Shown: positions 43,446 through 52,398 of the stretch, one piece after another
Layout: each line of letters opens with the position of its first letter
Numbering within the stretch: the first letter of the stretch is position 1
Source of the DNA: Desulfonispora thiosulfatigenes DSM 11270
GTDB taxonomy: Bacteria; Bacillota; Peptococcia; Peptococcales; Desulfonisporaceae
Length of the DNA stretch: 64,000 bases
NCBI RefSeq assembly: GCF_900176035.1
Contig: NZ_FWWT01000013.1
Coordinates: forward strand, 62,001-126,000
Direction of reading: 5' to 3'
The notes under the pieces: model-generated
Told to the model about the DNA's origin: nothing
Databases searched by the model: none
What the model saw: only the letters and a program-made list of their open reading frames with translations
Position numbers and translations under genes: made by a program

Positions 43446-44105
43446 TTACCAAAAAGCACGTTGCATATAACGATTTAAAGGTCTAACTGGATTACCCAAG
43501 GAATCATATTGACCTATTTCCTTAAATCTAGCATCAACTGTTGTAGCTATTACTGGAAGATTCAATTCTTTAGCAGCAGCTGTTACTATCTTAGCTCCTT
43601 CTTCAATAAAGCCAATATCTGTATCTTTTCCTAAATGTGCATTATTTATTAGTCCATGTACAATTCCTAAGGTTTTTATATATTCAATAATTTGTCCTAC
43701 TTCAGAAGTCATGGGTCTGCCTATATTTACTACTACGTATATTTTAAATTCTGGGTAACTAGCTTTATCTTCTATAAGATTAAGAGTTTTTGCTCCTTCA
43801 ACTCCATATCCTATATCCATTACTACATCACCATCTAGACGCAAGGCCCACTTCATTTCACCTTTAAGAATAACTCCTGTTTCACCTAATCCTTCTGCAT
43901 CTTTAGTTTTATGTGCCAAAACATTTAAACCTTTGTTCTCTAGTTCTTCTTTAAGTGGTCTTAAGGTATAAAAAGGTTCTACTAAATCTAAGTCAATTAA
44001 ATTCACCTTTCTTTCTTCTTTTAGTAAGTCTAAAGCTCGATTTATCGAAACCTCACTTTTGCCACTTGCATACTCTCCAACATAGGCTTCAACAATACGC
44101 TCCAG
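43446..44105 (-). CDS. P-loop protein upstream of korABC, probable CTG start
   Basis: Conventional starts give only 186 residues from GTG 44006. The frame stays open 33 codons further to a CTG at 44105, and AGGGGG lies eight bases before it. The stop at 44118 leaves only GTA, ATT, TTA and CTG as candidates. The added part reads LERIVEAYVGEYASGKSEVS and provides a Walker A motif GEYASGKS. Downstream are NLIDLDLVEPFYTLRPLKEE (switch-like Asp), VVMDIGYGVEGAKTLNLI and VIATTVDARFKEIG. The fold looks like a SIMIBI-class NTPase. Function unknown; conserved position suggests assembly or regulation of the oxidoreductase. Confidence 0.7.
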   Translation of the reverse strand: MERIVEAYVGEYASGKSEVSINRALDLLKEERKVNLIDLDLVEPFYTLRPLKEELENKGLNVLAHKTKDAEGLGETGVILKGEMKWALRLDGDVVMDIGYGVEGAKTLNLIEDKASYPEFKIYVVVNIGRPMTSEVGQIIEYIKTLGIVHGLINNAHLGKDTDIGFIEEGAKIVTAAAKELNLPVIATTVDARFKEIGQYDSLGNPVRPLNRYMQRAFW

Positions 44106-44175
44106 TAAAATTACCCCCTAAAACAATCTTTTTTTCTTAGTATGTTCAAACAGATAGATATTATTAAAAATTTCC

Positions 44176-44208
44176 AAAAAAAAAGAACCTAAAAAATTAT
44201 AGGTTCCT
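44176..44208 (-). terminator. Terminator of bofA
   Basis: AGGAACCTAT/ATTTTTTAGGTTCT hairpin followed on the minus strand by TTTTTTGG, directly at the bofA stop. Confidence 0.8.
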
Positions 44209-44480
44209 TAAGTCAGTAAAAAGTTCATGCAAACTAATAAAAGCATTCCTGGTAATCCTAATACTCCCACGCTCAGTACTGATATAGGATTAACTGGTAA
44301 ATGTATACCCATGAAACTACCTAAATAATTGACAATCATTATCGCTACTAAACCTATAGCACAATTAACTACCAACTTTAGCGTCCATTGTATGGGTTTG
44401 TGCATTATTCTTACAACAGCAAAGATTAAAATTAGTAATAATAGCGCTGATAAGATTATTTTAGTATCCACTAATCCCAT
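44208..44480 (-). CDS. bofA: BofA-family pro-sigma-K processing inhibitor
   Basis: 90 residues with two or three membrane segments: KIILSALLLLILIFAVVRIM, LVVNCAIGLVAIMIVNYLGS and VSVGVLGLPGMLLLVCMNFL-like C-terminus (VLSVGVLGLPGMLLLVC). The motif NPISVLSVGVLGLPG is the family hallmark. In Bacillus BofA holds SpoIVFB inactive in the outer forespore membrane until the SpoIVB signal. It lies one gene after yaaL as in Bacillus. Confidence 0.92.
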   Translation of the reverse strand: MGLVDTKIILSALLLLILIFAVVRIMHKPIQWTLKLVVNCAIGLVAIMIVNYLGSFMGIHLPVNPISVLSVGVLGLPGMLLLVCMNFLLT

Positions 44481-44545
44481 CCCCCTTAAAAGTTAATATC
44501 ATATTAATTGATTTATATGATAGCTATTCCAATTTCATGCCTTGA

Positions 44546-44845
44546 TTATGCCCTAATGGTGGGAACATTATTATTAATAATTTGTTCTCTTCCTGCTGCA
44601 TCTAATAAATACATATATTTTCTTTCTGCTGCATCTAAACGATGTATTGCATGCTCTACTAACAGAGGATCAGTAACTTCCTTAAATAAATTTTGAGCAT
44701 CCTCCCAATCCCTCTTAGCCTCTTCTACAACATCAATTAATGGTAACTCCCTTTGCTGCTCTTTTTTATTATCCATTAAACCATTAAACTTTCCTTCTAA
44801 AAAACTATAAGCCTTTTTTACATACATCTTTAGATCCTTATTCAT
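44546..44845 (-). CDS. yaaL: YaaL-family (DUF2508) protein
   Basis: 99 residues from ATG 44845 (GGAGGAATTATT upstream; the frame reaches 44905). The helical DUF2508 region reads LIDVVEEAKRDWEDAQNLFK, then EVTDPLLVEHAIHRLDAAER, KYMYLLDAAG. The function is unknown. In Bacillus yaaL lies between recR and bofA. Here bofA is adjacent, but recR is eight kilobases away because a signalling block is inserted. Confidence 0.88.
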   Translation of the reverse strand: MNKDLKMYVKKAYSFLEGKFNGLMDNKKEQQRELPLIDVVEEAKRDWEDAQNLFKEVTDPLLVEHAIHRLDAAERKYMYLLDAAGREQIINNNVPTIRA

Positions 44846-44925
44846 AATAATTCCTCCAGGTCTCGTTTTTATTATATTATTCCCAAAACCCAAAAAAATT
44901 AACATAATTTAGAAATGAGTGCGAT

Positions 44926-44953
44926 AAAAAAAGAACAACCCCTGTTGTTCTTA
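44926..44953 (-). terminator. Terminator of the GGDEF gene
   Basis: AAGAACAAC/GTTGTTCTT stem, then TTTTTTTATC on the minus strand, about 20 bases past the stop. Confidence 0.85.
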
Positions 44954-44973
44954 AGTTTTAAGTATAATTTAGC

Positions 44974-46146
44974 TTAAAATAAATTTATTCTAACCTTATT
45001 CTTGCCATCATTTTTTGCCCTATATAAAGCCTTATCAGCTGATTGATAGTAATTATCTATGCTTTCAATACCTGGCAATATTGATAATCCTAAGCTTGCC
45101 GTGATATTAATAGTAAATTCATTAACAATAAATTCATTTTTCATAATTATCTCTCTAAATCTATCAGCCACTATTTTGGCTTCTTCTAAGCTTACCCTAG
45201 ATAAAAGTATAATAAATTCTTCTCCACCTAATCTGGCAATAGTATCCGATGCCCTAAGATTATTTTGTAAAAGCGTGGCTAATTGCTTTAAAACCTTATC
45301 GCCTACTGTATGACCGTAGGTATCATTAATATTTTTAAAATCATCAATATCTATCACTATTATATAAGACTCATATCCATAAAGTTTAATTGAGGCCATT
45401 TCCTTTTTAATTATTTCATCAAAAAACCTTCTATTGGGTAAATTCGTCAAAAAGTCATGATATGCCAATTGTTTTAATTGATTTTGTTGATTTTCAATTT
45501 TTCTTTGTTGCATTATTTTTAAAGAAAAATTTTGCCACATAAATAGAGAAAGAGCAAAACCAAGGGCTACTGCCAACAGTCCATTTACACGATTTGATAA
45601 TAATAAGTCGCCGGAAGTGCAAGTAACTGAAATTATCTTACAATAAAAAGCAAATGACCCTAGGTAAATAAAAAATGAAATCAAAGGTCGAATCAAAAAA
45701 ATTGTCCCTGTTGTAACAGTTGCTAGGATAAAAGGTGTAATACTAGTGGTTATAAGTTGGTCGATTGTGGTGATAATAACACCTGCTAAAATAATAAAAA
45801 CTATAAATAAATACTGCAGGATAAAGGTGAAAAATGTCAGGTACTGTTGATTTCTTAAATTATACGTAATTAAAAATATTACTACCATCAGCACTAAGAG
45901 ACACGTGTGAGTTAAAATAATACCTTTTTTCCAATTTGTTTGGATAAAAGTATCACTAGGTACAATAAATAGAAAATAGAGTATCACACTAGTATGTACA
46001 AAAACTGCTATAATTGTGGAATAATAAATTCTTTTAATATTTTCCTTTACACTATCATGTAAAATACTATTATTATTATGAATTAACTCTAATATTAAAT
46101 CCTTAAAGACATTAATCTTATGACTATACTTGACCTCTTTCAGCAT
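44974..46146 (-). CDS. Membrane-bound diguanylate cyclase (GGDEF)
   Basis: 390 residues. The N-terminal half (about 40-215) has six hydrophobic segments (IIAVFVHTSVILYFLFIVPS, LLVLMVVIFLITYNL and others). The C-terminal GGDEF domain (about 225-388) contains DFLTNLPNRRFFDEIIKKEM, IDIDDFKNINDTYGHTVGDK and the active-site RLGGEEFIILLS. An inhibitory I-site RASD lies exactly five residues before GGEEF. It should make c-di-GMP from GTP at the membrane under product inhibition. The stimulus is unknown. Confidence 0.92.
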   Translation of the reverse strand: MLKEVKYSHKINVFKDLILELIHNNNSILHDSVKENIKRIYYSTIIAVFVHTSVILYFLFIVPSDTFIQTNWKKGIILTHTCLLVLMVVIFLITYNLRNQQYLTFFTFILQYLFIVFIILAGVIITTIDQLITTSITPFILATVTTGTIFLIRPLISFFIYLGSFAFYCKIISVTCTSGDLLLSNRVNGLLAVALGFALSLFMWQNFSLKIMQQRKIENQQNQLKQLAYHDFLTNLPNRRFFDEIIKKEMASIKLYGYESYIIVIDIDDFKNINDTYGHTVGDKVLKQLATLLQNNLRASDTIARLGGEEFIILLSRVSLEEAKIVADRFREIIMKNEFIVNEFTINITASLGLSILPGIESIDNYYQSADKALYRAKNDGKNKVRINLF

Positions 46147-46181
46147 ATTATCACCACCTTATATATTCATTTAATTATAAC

Positions 46182-47393
46182 CTACGCCTCTCTTGTCAAG
46201 GAATCATAACATAGTAAAGAATTTATATATAAATTTACTAAATCTTCACTACTTATTTTAAGTTTCTGCATTTCATGAACAATATCTTCTAAACTCCCTT
46301 TTTCATAACATAGAATTATTTTATAAACATCTGCCAATTCACCAGTTTGATCTATTAAAGCTTCTTGTACTGCTTTTGGAGGCATAATTTCTACTAAAAT
46401 CTCTCCAAGTGGTCTTTGTAAAATAACATCTATTAAAGAAAAAAGACCTACTAAAAAAAGATCATTTGCTTTTTGTTTATAATTAACCTTTTCTGCTATT
46501 AACTCGCCAAAGCTCGCTCTTATTAATGAACTTTTGACCAATTCATTAGGCTTATTATCTCCCAATCCCTTAAGAGCCATCAAATTAACCCATTTTCTAA
46601 CTTCTTTTTCCCCTAAAATAACTAAGGCTTGTTTAACAGACGTAACTGATTTATACGCAAATGCTGCTGAATTAATTATTCTTAAAAGATTATATGTTAA
46701 AGCTAAATCACGTGAAATCAAAGTAGAAAGTTTCTCAAAATTAATCTCATTTTTATTTACTTCATTCATTAATTGTAAATAAGTAAGTTTTAAAGGTGAT
46801 AAACCACTCGAAGTCATAATTTCCGGCTTTTGAAAAAAGTATCCTTGAAATAATGAAAACCCTAAATTTTTAGCATATTCAAATTCTTCTCTAGTTTCTA
46901 CCTTTTCTGCTAAAAATTCAATATTGAAGCTTTTTAATTTACTAATCATTTTTTCTATTTCTACTCTTTTTGTCTCACGGAAGTCAACTTTGATAATATC
47001 TGTTATTTTAATTAAAGGTCTATATTCTTCTCGGCACACAAAATCGTCAAGAGCTAATGTATATCCTTTTTGCTTTAGCTCAATACATTTGCATATTATT
47101 TCTTCATCTAATTTAACTGTTTCTAATATTTCAACTACTAGATACTCCTTACTAAATAAGGTTGCTATTTCATCCTTAATCAACTTATCCGTAAAATTAA
47201 TAAAGGCAGGTTTGTTATTAGTTAAAACTTCTATCCCAAAGGTTTGAAAAGTATCAATCATAACCCTGGCCGAGGCCGTATCCCCCGAAGTATCACTGAA
47301 CCTATTCACATCCCCACTTCTATATAGCATTTCATAGGCATACACCTTTTCATCCAGGTCAAAAATAGGCTGTCTGGCTAAAAAAACATTCAT
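46182..47393 (-). CDS. EAL-HDOD (YuxH-type) signalling protein
   Basis: 403 residues. The N-terminal EAL domain (about 1-200) is degenerate: the catalytic signature reads VYAYEMLYRSG instead of EALVR, although LALDDFVCREEY and LAEKVETREEFEYAKNLGF are retained. The C-terminal HDOD domain (about 205-400) has DLALTYNLLRIINSAAFAYK, SVKQALVILGEKEVRKWVNL and LFLVGLFSLIDVIL. Such proteins usually do not cleave c-di-GMP but act in signalling, for example on motility or sporulation. It is next to the diguanylate cyclase gene on the same strand. Confidence 0.9.
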   Translation of the reverse strand: MNVFLARQPIFDLDEKVYAYEMLYRSGDVNRFSDTSGDTASARVMIDTFQTFGIEVLTNNKPAFINFTDKLIKDEIATLFSKEYLVVEILETVKLDEEIICKCIELKQKGYTLALDDFVCREEYRPLIKITDIIKVDFRETKRVEIEKMISKLKSFNIEFLAEKVETREEFEYAKNLGFSLFQGYFFQKPEIMTSSGLSPLKLTYLQLMNEVNKNEINFEKLSTLISRDLALTYNLLRIINSAAFAYKSVTSVKQALVILGEKEVRKWVNLMALKGLGDNKPNELVKSSLIRASFGELIAEKVNYKQKANDLFLVGLFSLIDVILQRPLGEILVEIMPPKAVQEALIDQTGELADVYKIILCYEKGSLEDIVHEMQKLKISSEDLVNLYINSLLCYDSLTREA

Positions 47394-47661
47394 TACTCAA
47401 CAACTACCTTTCTTTTTAACGGTTTCGGGATCAGCATACCTTCTAGTCAAAATCCTGGAAAAAACAATTTTGAATCTTCTGCCTAATAAACATAAATGAC
47501 CCTAAAAAATTCCGAGAACTATCCAACCATAAGTATATATAATTATTTCCAAATACTAAAATTAGCTTTAACCTACACACAAAGAATACCAAACCATTAA
47601 AACCCGATTTGGTAATATTATATGACGTATTCTTAAATTTGCTCCCTCTTTGAAGTTAAAG

Positions 47662-48819
47662 CTACTTGTTTCCATTATCAGCAAAAATATCGTTCCTTTT
47701 AACATTTGAAAGTCGAAAAGTAAAGGTTGTGCCTAATCTTTTTTCCGTTGAAAATGAAACTTCCCCTGCTAAGTATTTTTCCCCTAATAATTTCATGCTA
47801 TAAGTACCAATGCCTTGCCCTTTTTCTTTGGTAGAAAATGACCGTTTAAAAATTTGTAATTGTATGTCCCGAGATATATATTGACAATTATGAACTTTAA
47901 AAATTATATCATTTAATTCACTTAAAACTTCTATTGTTACTGGTTCATCATCTGATGCTTCAACTGCATTCTTGACCATATTATTTAAAACCCGTCTAAC
48001 TAAAATGATATCACTTTTGACCTATAATTCTTCTGTACAATTAAAATTAATCGGACAATTAATATCTTCATTTTTTAAATATTGCTTGACTAAGCCTTCA
48101 ATTACATCCTTCACAGAAAAAAGAGTGCTTTTTATTTCTAATTTACCACTTTCAGCAGCAAAGATATCTTGATAATTCTTAACTTCATCAACTAAAATAT
48201 CTAAGGTTTCACTTGCACATTCGGCTAATTCCATAGTATCTTTTCTATATCCATTGTTTACTATTACGTCTAAAAGACCTTTAGCAGCACCTGAAGTATT
48301 TAATAAATCATGAAAAAATATTTTCTCCATTGCACTTTTTCTTTTTTCTGTACTAATATCTCGTACTGTAAATAAAATATGCTCACTATTAGAAATATAA
48401 GCAGGAGACGCATAAACCTCAAGTTCATGATGCACAATTTCGTTTTTACTTTTTGTTTCTAGTAAACACTCTTTAGTTATGGCAATTTTTTTCTTTTGGC
48501 ATTCTAGTATAGCAAGTAAAGCACCACATACACTACAAGATTCTGTTGTTCCACAGCCCCCAGGTAGTTTATCTGCATGTTTACATTTTAAAATTTCTCC
48601 AAAACGCAATCCTAAAATTCTTTTTTGTTCGGGAAAATTTAGCAACTTCAAAAAACTCTGATTAGAATATATTATCTGTCTTTGCTTATTAATTATTAAT
48701 AATATGTATGGCATTATATTAAATAAACTCGGTATCATATTCTCATTTATTATTAACTCTGCCTGTTTATAAATTTCTTCGTCCACTAAACGCTCTGCTG
48801 ATGCAAATTGTGTCTGCAC
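47662..48819 (-). pseudogene. Histidine kinase interrupted by one in-frame TAG
   Basis: The first part (48819-48022) has a PAS-like domain with a cysteine cluster (CKHADKLPGGCGTTESCSVC) and the dimerisation domain EKIFFHDLLNTSGAAKGLLD with the phosphoacceptor His. TAG at 48024-48022 ends it. The frame continues without shift: VKSDIILVRRVLNNMVKNAV (N box), then FKRSFSTKEKGQGIGTYSMK and a GTTFTFRLS end, to the stop at 47662. Removing the single stop gives a complete kinase of about 385 residues. The response regulator with TPR just upstream (48838-49434) is the likely partner. It could be a recent nonsense mutation, a base error or suppression. Confidence 0.85.
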
Positions 48820-48837
48820 TACCCCACCCCTTAAAAC

Positions 48838-49434
48838 TTACTTGAAAATCTGGTAAGCCTTAAAAAACTTTTCTGCATGCTCCTCATTTTCTAAGGCTAA
48901 ATATGTTTTGCTTAACCAAAAGTAAATCTCAGCATTTTCTGGTTCAATGGCTAGTAAATTCTTGAGACATTCCAGGGCATTATTAAACTTACCTTCATTA
49001 AACATGCTAATTGCATTTTCTAAATTAGACTGTACCTTTTCTTGATTATGAATCTTTTGCCCTTTTGTTTCTTCCCCTTTTAGTGCGAGATCCTCCATTA
49101 ACCTTTTATACTTTTGCAGGGTAAATGGTTTTTGTAGATAACTAACCACTCCCAGGTTAGTACAATCTAATGCATTTTTCACAGTGGCATAAGCTGTTAC
49201 AATTACAACGGGTGTTGAAATACCCTTTCCCCTCAACCATTGCAGAACAGATGTGCCACTCATAAAAGGCATTTTTATATCTAAAAATATAATATCATAT
49301 GTATTTTTTTCCAATAACTCCATAGCCTTTTTGCCTTTACCTGCCACTTCTACTAGATAATTCTCACTTTCTAAGCACTTAGAAATTAATAATCTATGTG
49401 CTTTTGTATCATCAACAACTAAAGCCTTTTTCAC
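48838..49434 (-). CDS. Response regulator with C-terminal TPR-like repeats
   Basis: 198 residues. The receiver domain (1-120) is complete: ALVVDDTKAHRLLISKCLES (acidic pair), TYDIIFLDIKMPFMSGTSVL (phospho-Asp), VIVTAYATVKNAL (Thr position) and VVSYLQKPFTLQKYKRLM (Lys). A TPR-type helical segment (about 145-198) reads MFNEGKFNNALECLKNLLAI and NAEIYFWLSKTYLALEN. There is no DNA-binding or enzymatic output, so it probably acts by protein contact. It precedes the interrupted kinase on the same strand. Confidence 0.88.
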   Translation of the reverse strand: MKKALVVDDTKAHRLLISKCLESENYLVEVAGKGKKAMELLEKNTYDIIFLDIKMPFMSGTSVLQWLRGKGISTPVVIVTAYATVKNALDCTNLGVVSYLQKPFTLQKYKRLMEDLALKGEETKGQKIHNQEKVQSNLENAISMFNEGKFNNALECLKNLLAIEPENAEIYFWLSKTYLALENEEHAEKFFKAYQIFK

Positions 49435-49520
49435 TTTATACCCACCTTAAAACCCGGAAATTGTATTCACTTAAATATATTACATTACTTAACCAAAATT
49501 AACAATATTATGTTAAACGT

Positions 49521-51206
49521 TTAATACTTAAATCTCTTAACCATACCTAGCATATCATCAGATAATTTTGCTAAGGTTTCACTTAAACCTGCTACCTCAT
49601 TTATTGACGCTGTTTGTTCTTCCACCGATGCTGAGGCTTCCTGAGTTCCAGCAGCATTTTCCTCAGATATTGAAGATAAGGTCTGAATCAAACCCACAAT
49701 TTCTTCTTTCTTTATTTCCATATGCTTTCCTGTTTGACCAATATCCATAATCAGCTTATTTACATTTTCAATTGCATGTGCTATTGCATCAAATTTTTCA
49801 TTGGTTAAATAAATACTATCTGTTTGCTTTTGTACAATTTCACCCACCTCGTCCATGGTATGCACAGAACCCTTTGTTAATACGATTAACTCTTGAATTA
49901 TTTCATCTATTTCTATTGTAAATTTATTAGATTGTTCCGCTAATTGTCTAATCTCCTCTGCCACTACTGCAAACCCCCTGCCTGCTTCGCCTGCCCTAGC
50001 AGCTTCAATCGCAGCATTTAAAGCTAATAAATTAGTTTGCTTGGCTATATTTTTAATCATCTTACTGGCGTTATTTACCCTTCCAGCAGATTCATAAGTA
50101 TTTACAATAACTCCTTGTACTTCTCCCGCTTTTTCATTACTCTGTTCTGTTTTTTCAATCAAATCTTGGATAATTTTAAGCCCCTCATTTTTCAGACCAG
50201 TAATTTCATTAGAAAACTTCCCTAATTCTTCAATACCTTCTTGAGTATGAACAATTCTTTCGCCCAAATCTTCAATATGTAGGACTCCCTGTTCAGTATC
50301 ATTAGCTAAATCGCTTGCCCCCGCAGCAATGTCCTCTATAACTTTAGACATTTCTTCTGATGCCTTGGAAGACTGACCACTCGTTGCCTTTAATTCTTCT
50401 GCGGCTCCAGAAACCTTATTCGACATATCTGCAACCTCTGCTATAATTTTCTGTATTTTTGCCAGAAAGTCATTGGAACTTCTCGCCATATCACCAATTT
50501 CATCTTTAGTTGTAATATCAAACTTTATAGTTAAATCGCCTTCATTTGTAGCTAAACCTTCTGCAAGATTAGTTAATCTTCTCATTCTAAACACCAATAT
50601 AACAAATGTTGCTAAAATTATTAAAAGCAACAAAATTAACATAACTGCACCTTGAAAAAATGCACTCTGTGTACGTTTGATTTCTGATTTAGTTTCACTT
50701 GCAGTTCGCTCATTCATAGTATTTATAAATTCAGCTGTTAAATCAGTAATTTCAGCTTTATGTACATCATAATTATCATCAAACATCAATATCCGTGCCT
50801 GCTCTAAATTACCTTCTGCAACCTTTTTCATTGCATCTTCTTCTATGTTAACTAAAGAATTGGATTTTTCTTGAGCCTTACGTAACAAATCTAATTCTGC
50901 CTTTGGCACATTTAATTCTGTTAATCTCGCAATTAGACTTTCTCTAGTTTTAGTCTCTTTAACTTCTCTCCAATAATTATCATAGTATTTCTGCTCACCA
51001 AATTGAGTATACCTTCTAGCCTGATTTGTTAGATAGTCTGATGTTGCTTTTAGATCTTGCCCTAATTGATAGACTTCTATCTGCTGGGTACTAGCTTTTC
51101 TTTCATTTTCTAGCTCTTGATTTAATTGCATTAAGGTTATAAAGTTTGCTGCTACTAAAATCATTAAAATAATTCCGGTTACTTGTAACATTTTCCTGAT
51201 TTTCAT
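49521..51206 (-). CDS. Methyl-accepting chemotaxis protein
   Basis: 561 residues. Membrane segment 1 (about 8-27, [20 protein letters not shown]) is followed by an extracellular four-helix-bundle sensor (about 30-180), membrane segment 2 (about 188-208, [20 protein letters not shown]), a HAMP domain (about 209-262) and the signalling domain (about 265-561). The signalling hairpin tip [21 protein letters not shown] is diagnostic. Methylation helices flank it, and no C-terminal CheR-docking pentapeptide is present. The ligand is unknown. No che genes are in the window. Confidence 0.93.
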   Translation of the reverse strand: MKIRKMLQVTGIILMILVAANFITLMQLNQELENERKASTQQIEVYQLGQDLKATSDYLTNQARRYTQFGEQKYYDNYWREVKETKTRESLIARLTELNVPKAELDLLRKAQEKSNSLVNIEEDAMKKVAEGNLEQARILMFDDNYDVHKAEITDLTAEFINTMNERTASETKSEIKRTQSAFFQGAVMLILLLLIILATFVILVFRMRRLTNLAEGLATNEGDLTIKFDITTKDEIGDMARSSNDFLAKIQKIIAEVADMSNKVSGAAEELKATSGQSSKASEEMSKVIEDIAAGASDLANDTEQGVLHIEDLGERIVHTQEGIEELGKFSNEITGLKNEGLKIIQDLIEKTEQSNEKAGEVQGVIVNTYESAGRVNNASKMIKNIAKQTNLLALNAAIEAARAGEAGRGFAVVAEEIRQLAEQSNKFTIEIDEIIQELIVLTKGSVHTMDEVGEIVQKQTDSIYLTNEKFDAIAHAIENVNKLIMDIGQTGKHMEIKKEEIVGLIQTLSSISEENAAGTQEASASVEEQTASINEVAGLSETLAKLSDDMLGMVKRFKY

Positions 51207-51255
51207 CTAGACAACCCCTCGTATTTGCAAAGTATCTTATAACTTTGCCATTTTA

Positions 51256-51289
51256 GTTACTTCTTGCTAATCATACATTAAGAAGTAAC
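51256..51289. repeat. Perfect 10-base inverted repeat before the MCP gene
   Basis: GTTACTTCTT ... AAGAAGTAAC around a 14-base loop, about 50 bases upstream of the chemoreceptor start. There is no T run after it on either strand, so it is not an ordinary terminator; an operator or leader hairpin is possible. Confidence 0.6.
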
Positions 51290-51312
51290 TAATAGAAAAT
51301 TACAAAGACTCT

Positions 51313-51334
51313 ATATAGAGTAATATCTCTATAT
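51313..51334. repeat. Second inverted repeat before the MCP gene
   Basis: ATATAGAG-TAATAT-CTCTATAT, an eight-base perfect inverted repeat with a six-base spacer. Its symmetry is typical of a dimeric repressor site; the binding protein is not known. Confidence 0.5.
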
Positions 51335-51449
51335 TATAAAAACTATGTACCGGGTTAATCTTATTAATACTCACTTTAACTTTAATTTTCATTCAAATAC
51401 AAGACTTATGCAATATTACCCATTAATTTAAGTATCAAGCTCGTACAAC

Positions 51450-51548
51450 AAAAAAACCTCAAGGAATTATTTAATAGACATTCCCTAAAGTCATCAGCTT
51501 TAAATAAAATCTGTAACTAAAAGGTCAGGCTTATAAATTTCCTCGAGG
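51450..51548 (-). terminator. Elaborate terminator or small RNA after rplY
   Basis: On the minus strand CCTCGAGGAA (51548-51539) pairs with TTCCTTGAGG (51466-51457) with one mismatch. Seven T residues follow at 51456-51450. The stem encloses 72 bases, far more than a simple terminator, with an inner AAAG/CTTT hairpin. It begins 17 bases past the rplY stop. It may be only a terminator, or a processed 3' RNA. Confidence 0.6.
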
Positions 51549-51564
51549 ATTGTTTTAAAAACTA

Positions 51565-52158
51565 TTATTTACCTTCTTCTTCTCCATCTACTTCTTCCTC
51601 GGCAGCTCCAACTCTTGCCGGTACTAAAGTAGCCACTATGTTATCTGCTGCAGTTAAAACTTCAACTCCTGCAATTGCTGTTAAGGCAGAAATACTAATT
51701 CCATCATCTAATTTTAAATCAGAAACATCAGCAGTCATTGCTTCAGGCATGTTATCAGGTAAACATTCTACTTCTACCTCCCAGATATGTTGTTGCAAAG
51801 TTCCACCCTTTTTAAGTCCTTCAGGTTCTCCTTCTAATCTTACTGGAACGATAGTCTTAATTAATTCTTTTAAATTAACCTTTAAAAAATCCAAATGTAA
51901 TAATTGTTTGCTAACCGGACTATTTTGCACTTCTCTTATCATTACCTTGTATTCATCATTATTAACCTTTAAATTGACTAACTGGCTCGTACCATTTTCT
52001 TGTAATATCTTTGATATATCCTTACTCTCTACAAATAGTAACTGATTATCAATATCCTGACCATAAACTACTGCAGGTACCTTGCCCTCACTAGCTGCCT
52101 TATTTCTTAATCCCTTACCTTTGTGCTCACGCACCTGTGCATTTAAACTAATATTCAT
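51565..52158 (-). CDS. rplY: 50S ribosomal protein L25/general stress protein Ctc
   Basis: 197 residues in two domains. The N-terminal L25 5S-rRNA-binding part (1-92) reads LNAQVREHKGKGLRNKAASE and GKVPAVVYGQDIDN. The C-terminal TL5/CTC beta domain (93-180) has VPVRLEGEPEGLKKGGTLQQ and EVECLPDNMPEAMTADVSDL. An acidic tail ends the protein. It binds 5S rRNA in the large subunit. In Bacillus ctc lies elsewhere near the origin, after prs. It is transcribed alone here, with the long hairpin behind it. Confidence 0.94.
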   Translation of the reverse strand: MNISLNAQVREHKGKGLRNKAASEGKVPAVVYGQDIDNQLLFVESKDISKILQENGTSQLVNLKVNNDEYKVMIREVQNSPVSKQLLHLDFLKVNLKELIKTIVPVRLEGEPEGLKKGGTLQQHIWEVEVECLPDNMPEAMTADVSDLKLDDGISISALTAIAGVEVLTAADNIVATLVPARVGAAEEEVDGEEEGK

Positions 52159-52398
52159 ATTTTTAAACCTCCTAGATTTTATATTTATGTAATCCTAATA
52201 CTATCATACCAGACTTTAGGAAATTATGCATTTTTATTGACATAAATATAAATATTGGTGAATACTAGCTAGGATATCCTGTTATTTATTTTTTTAGTCG
52301 TTATGTAATAAAAAACCTTCATCATATATTATAAATTAATATATAATGCTCCTTTTGGAATAATACTAATATTATTTGAAAAAAGGGGGGCAAAATTT

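Noticed and set aside
47980-48060. Pyrrolysine insertion at the amber codon of the kinase
   Set aside because: TAG is used as an ordinary stop by the rubredoxin and DUF3231 genes, no pyl gene is visible, and the site is not a known Pyl context. Kept only as a remote option.
51207-51450. c-di-GMP riboswitch upstream of the chemoreceptor
   Set aside because: The class I and II conserved cores are absent; only simple inverted repeats are seen.
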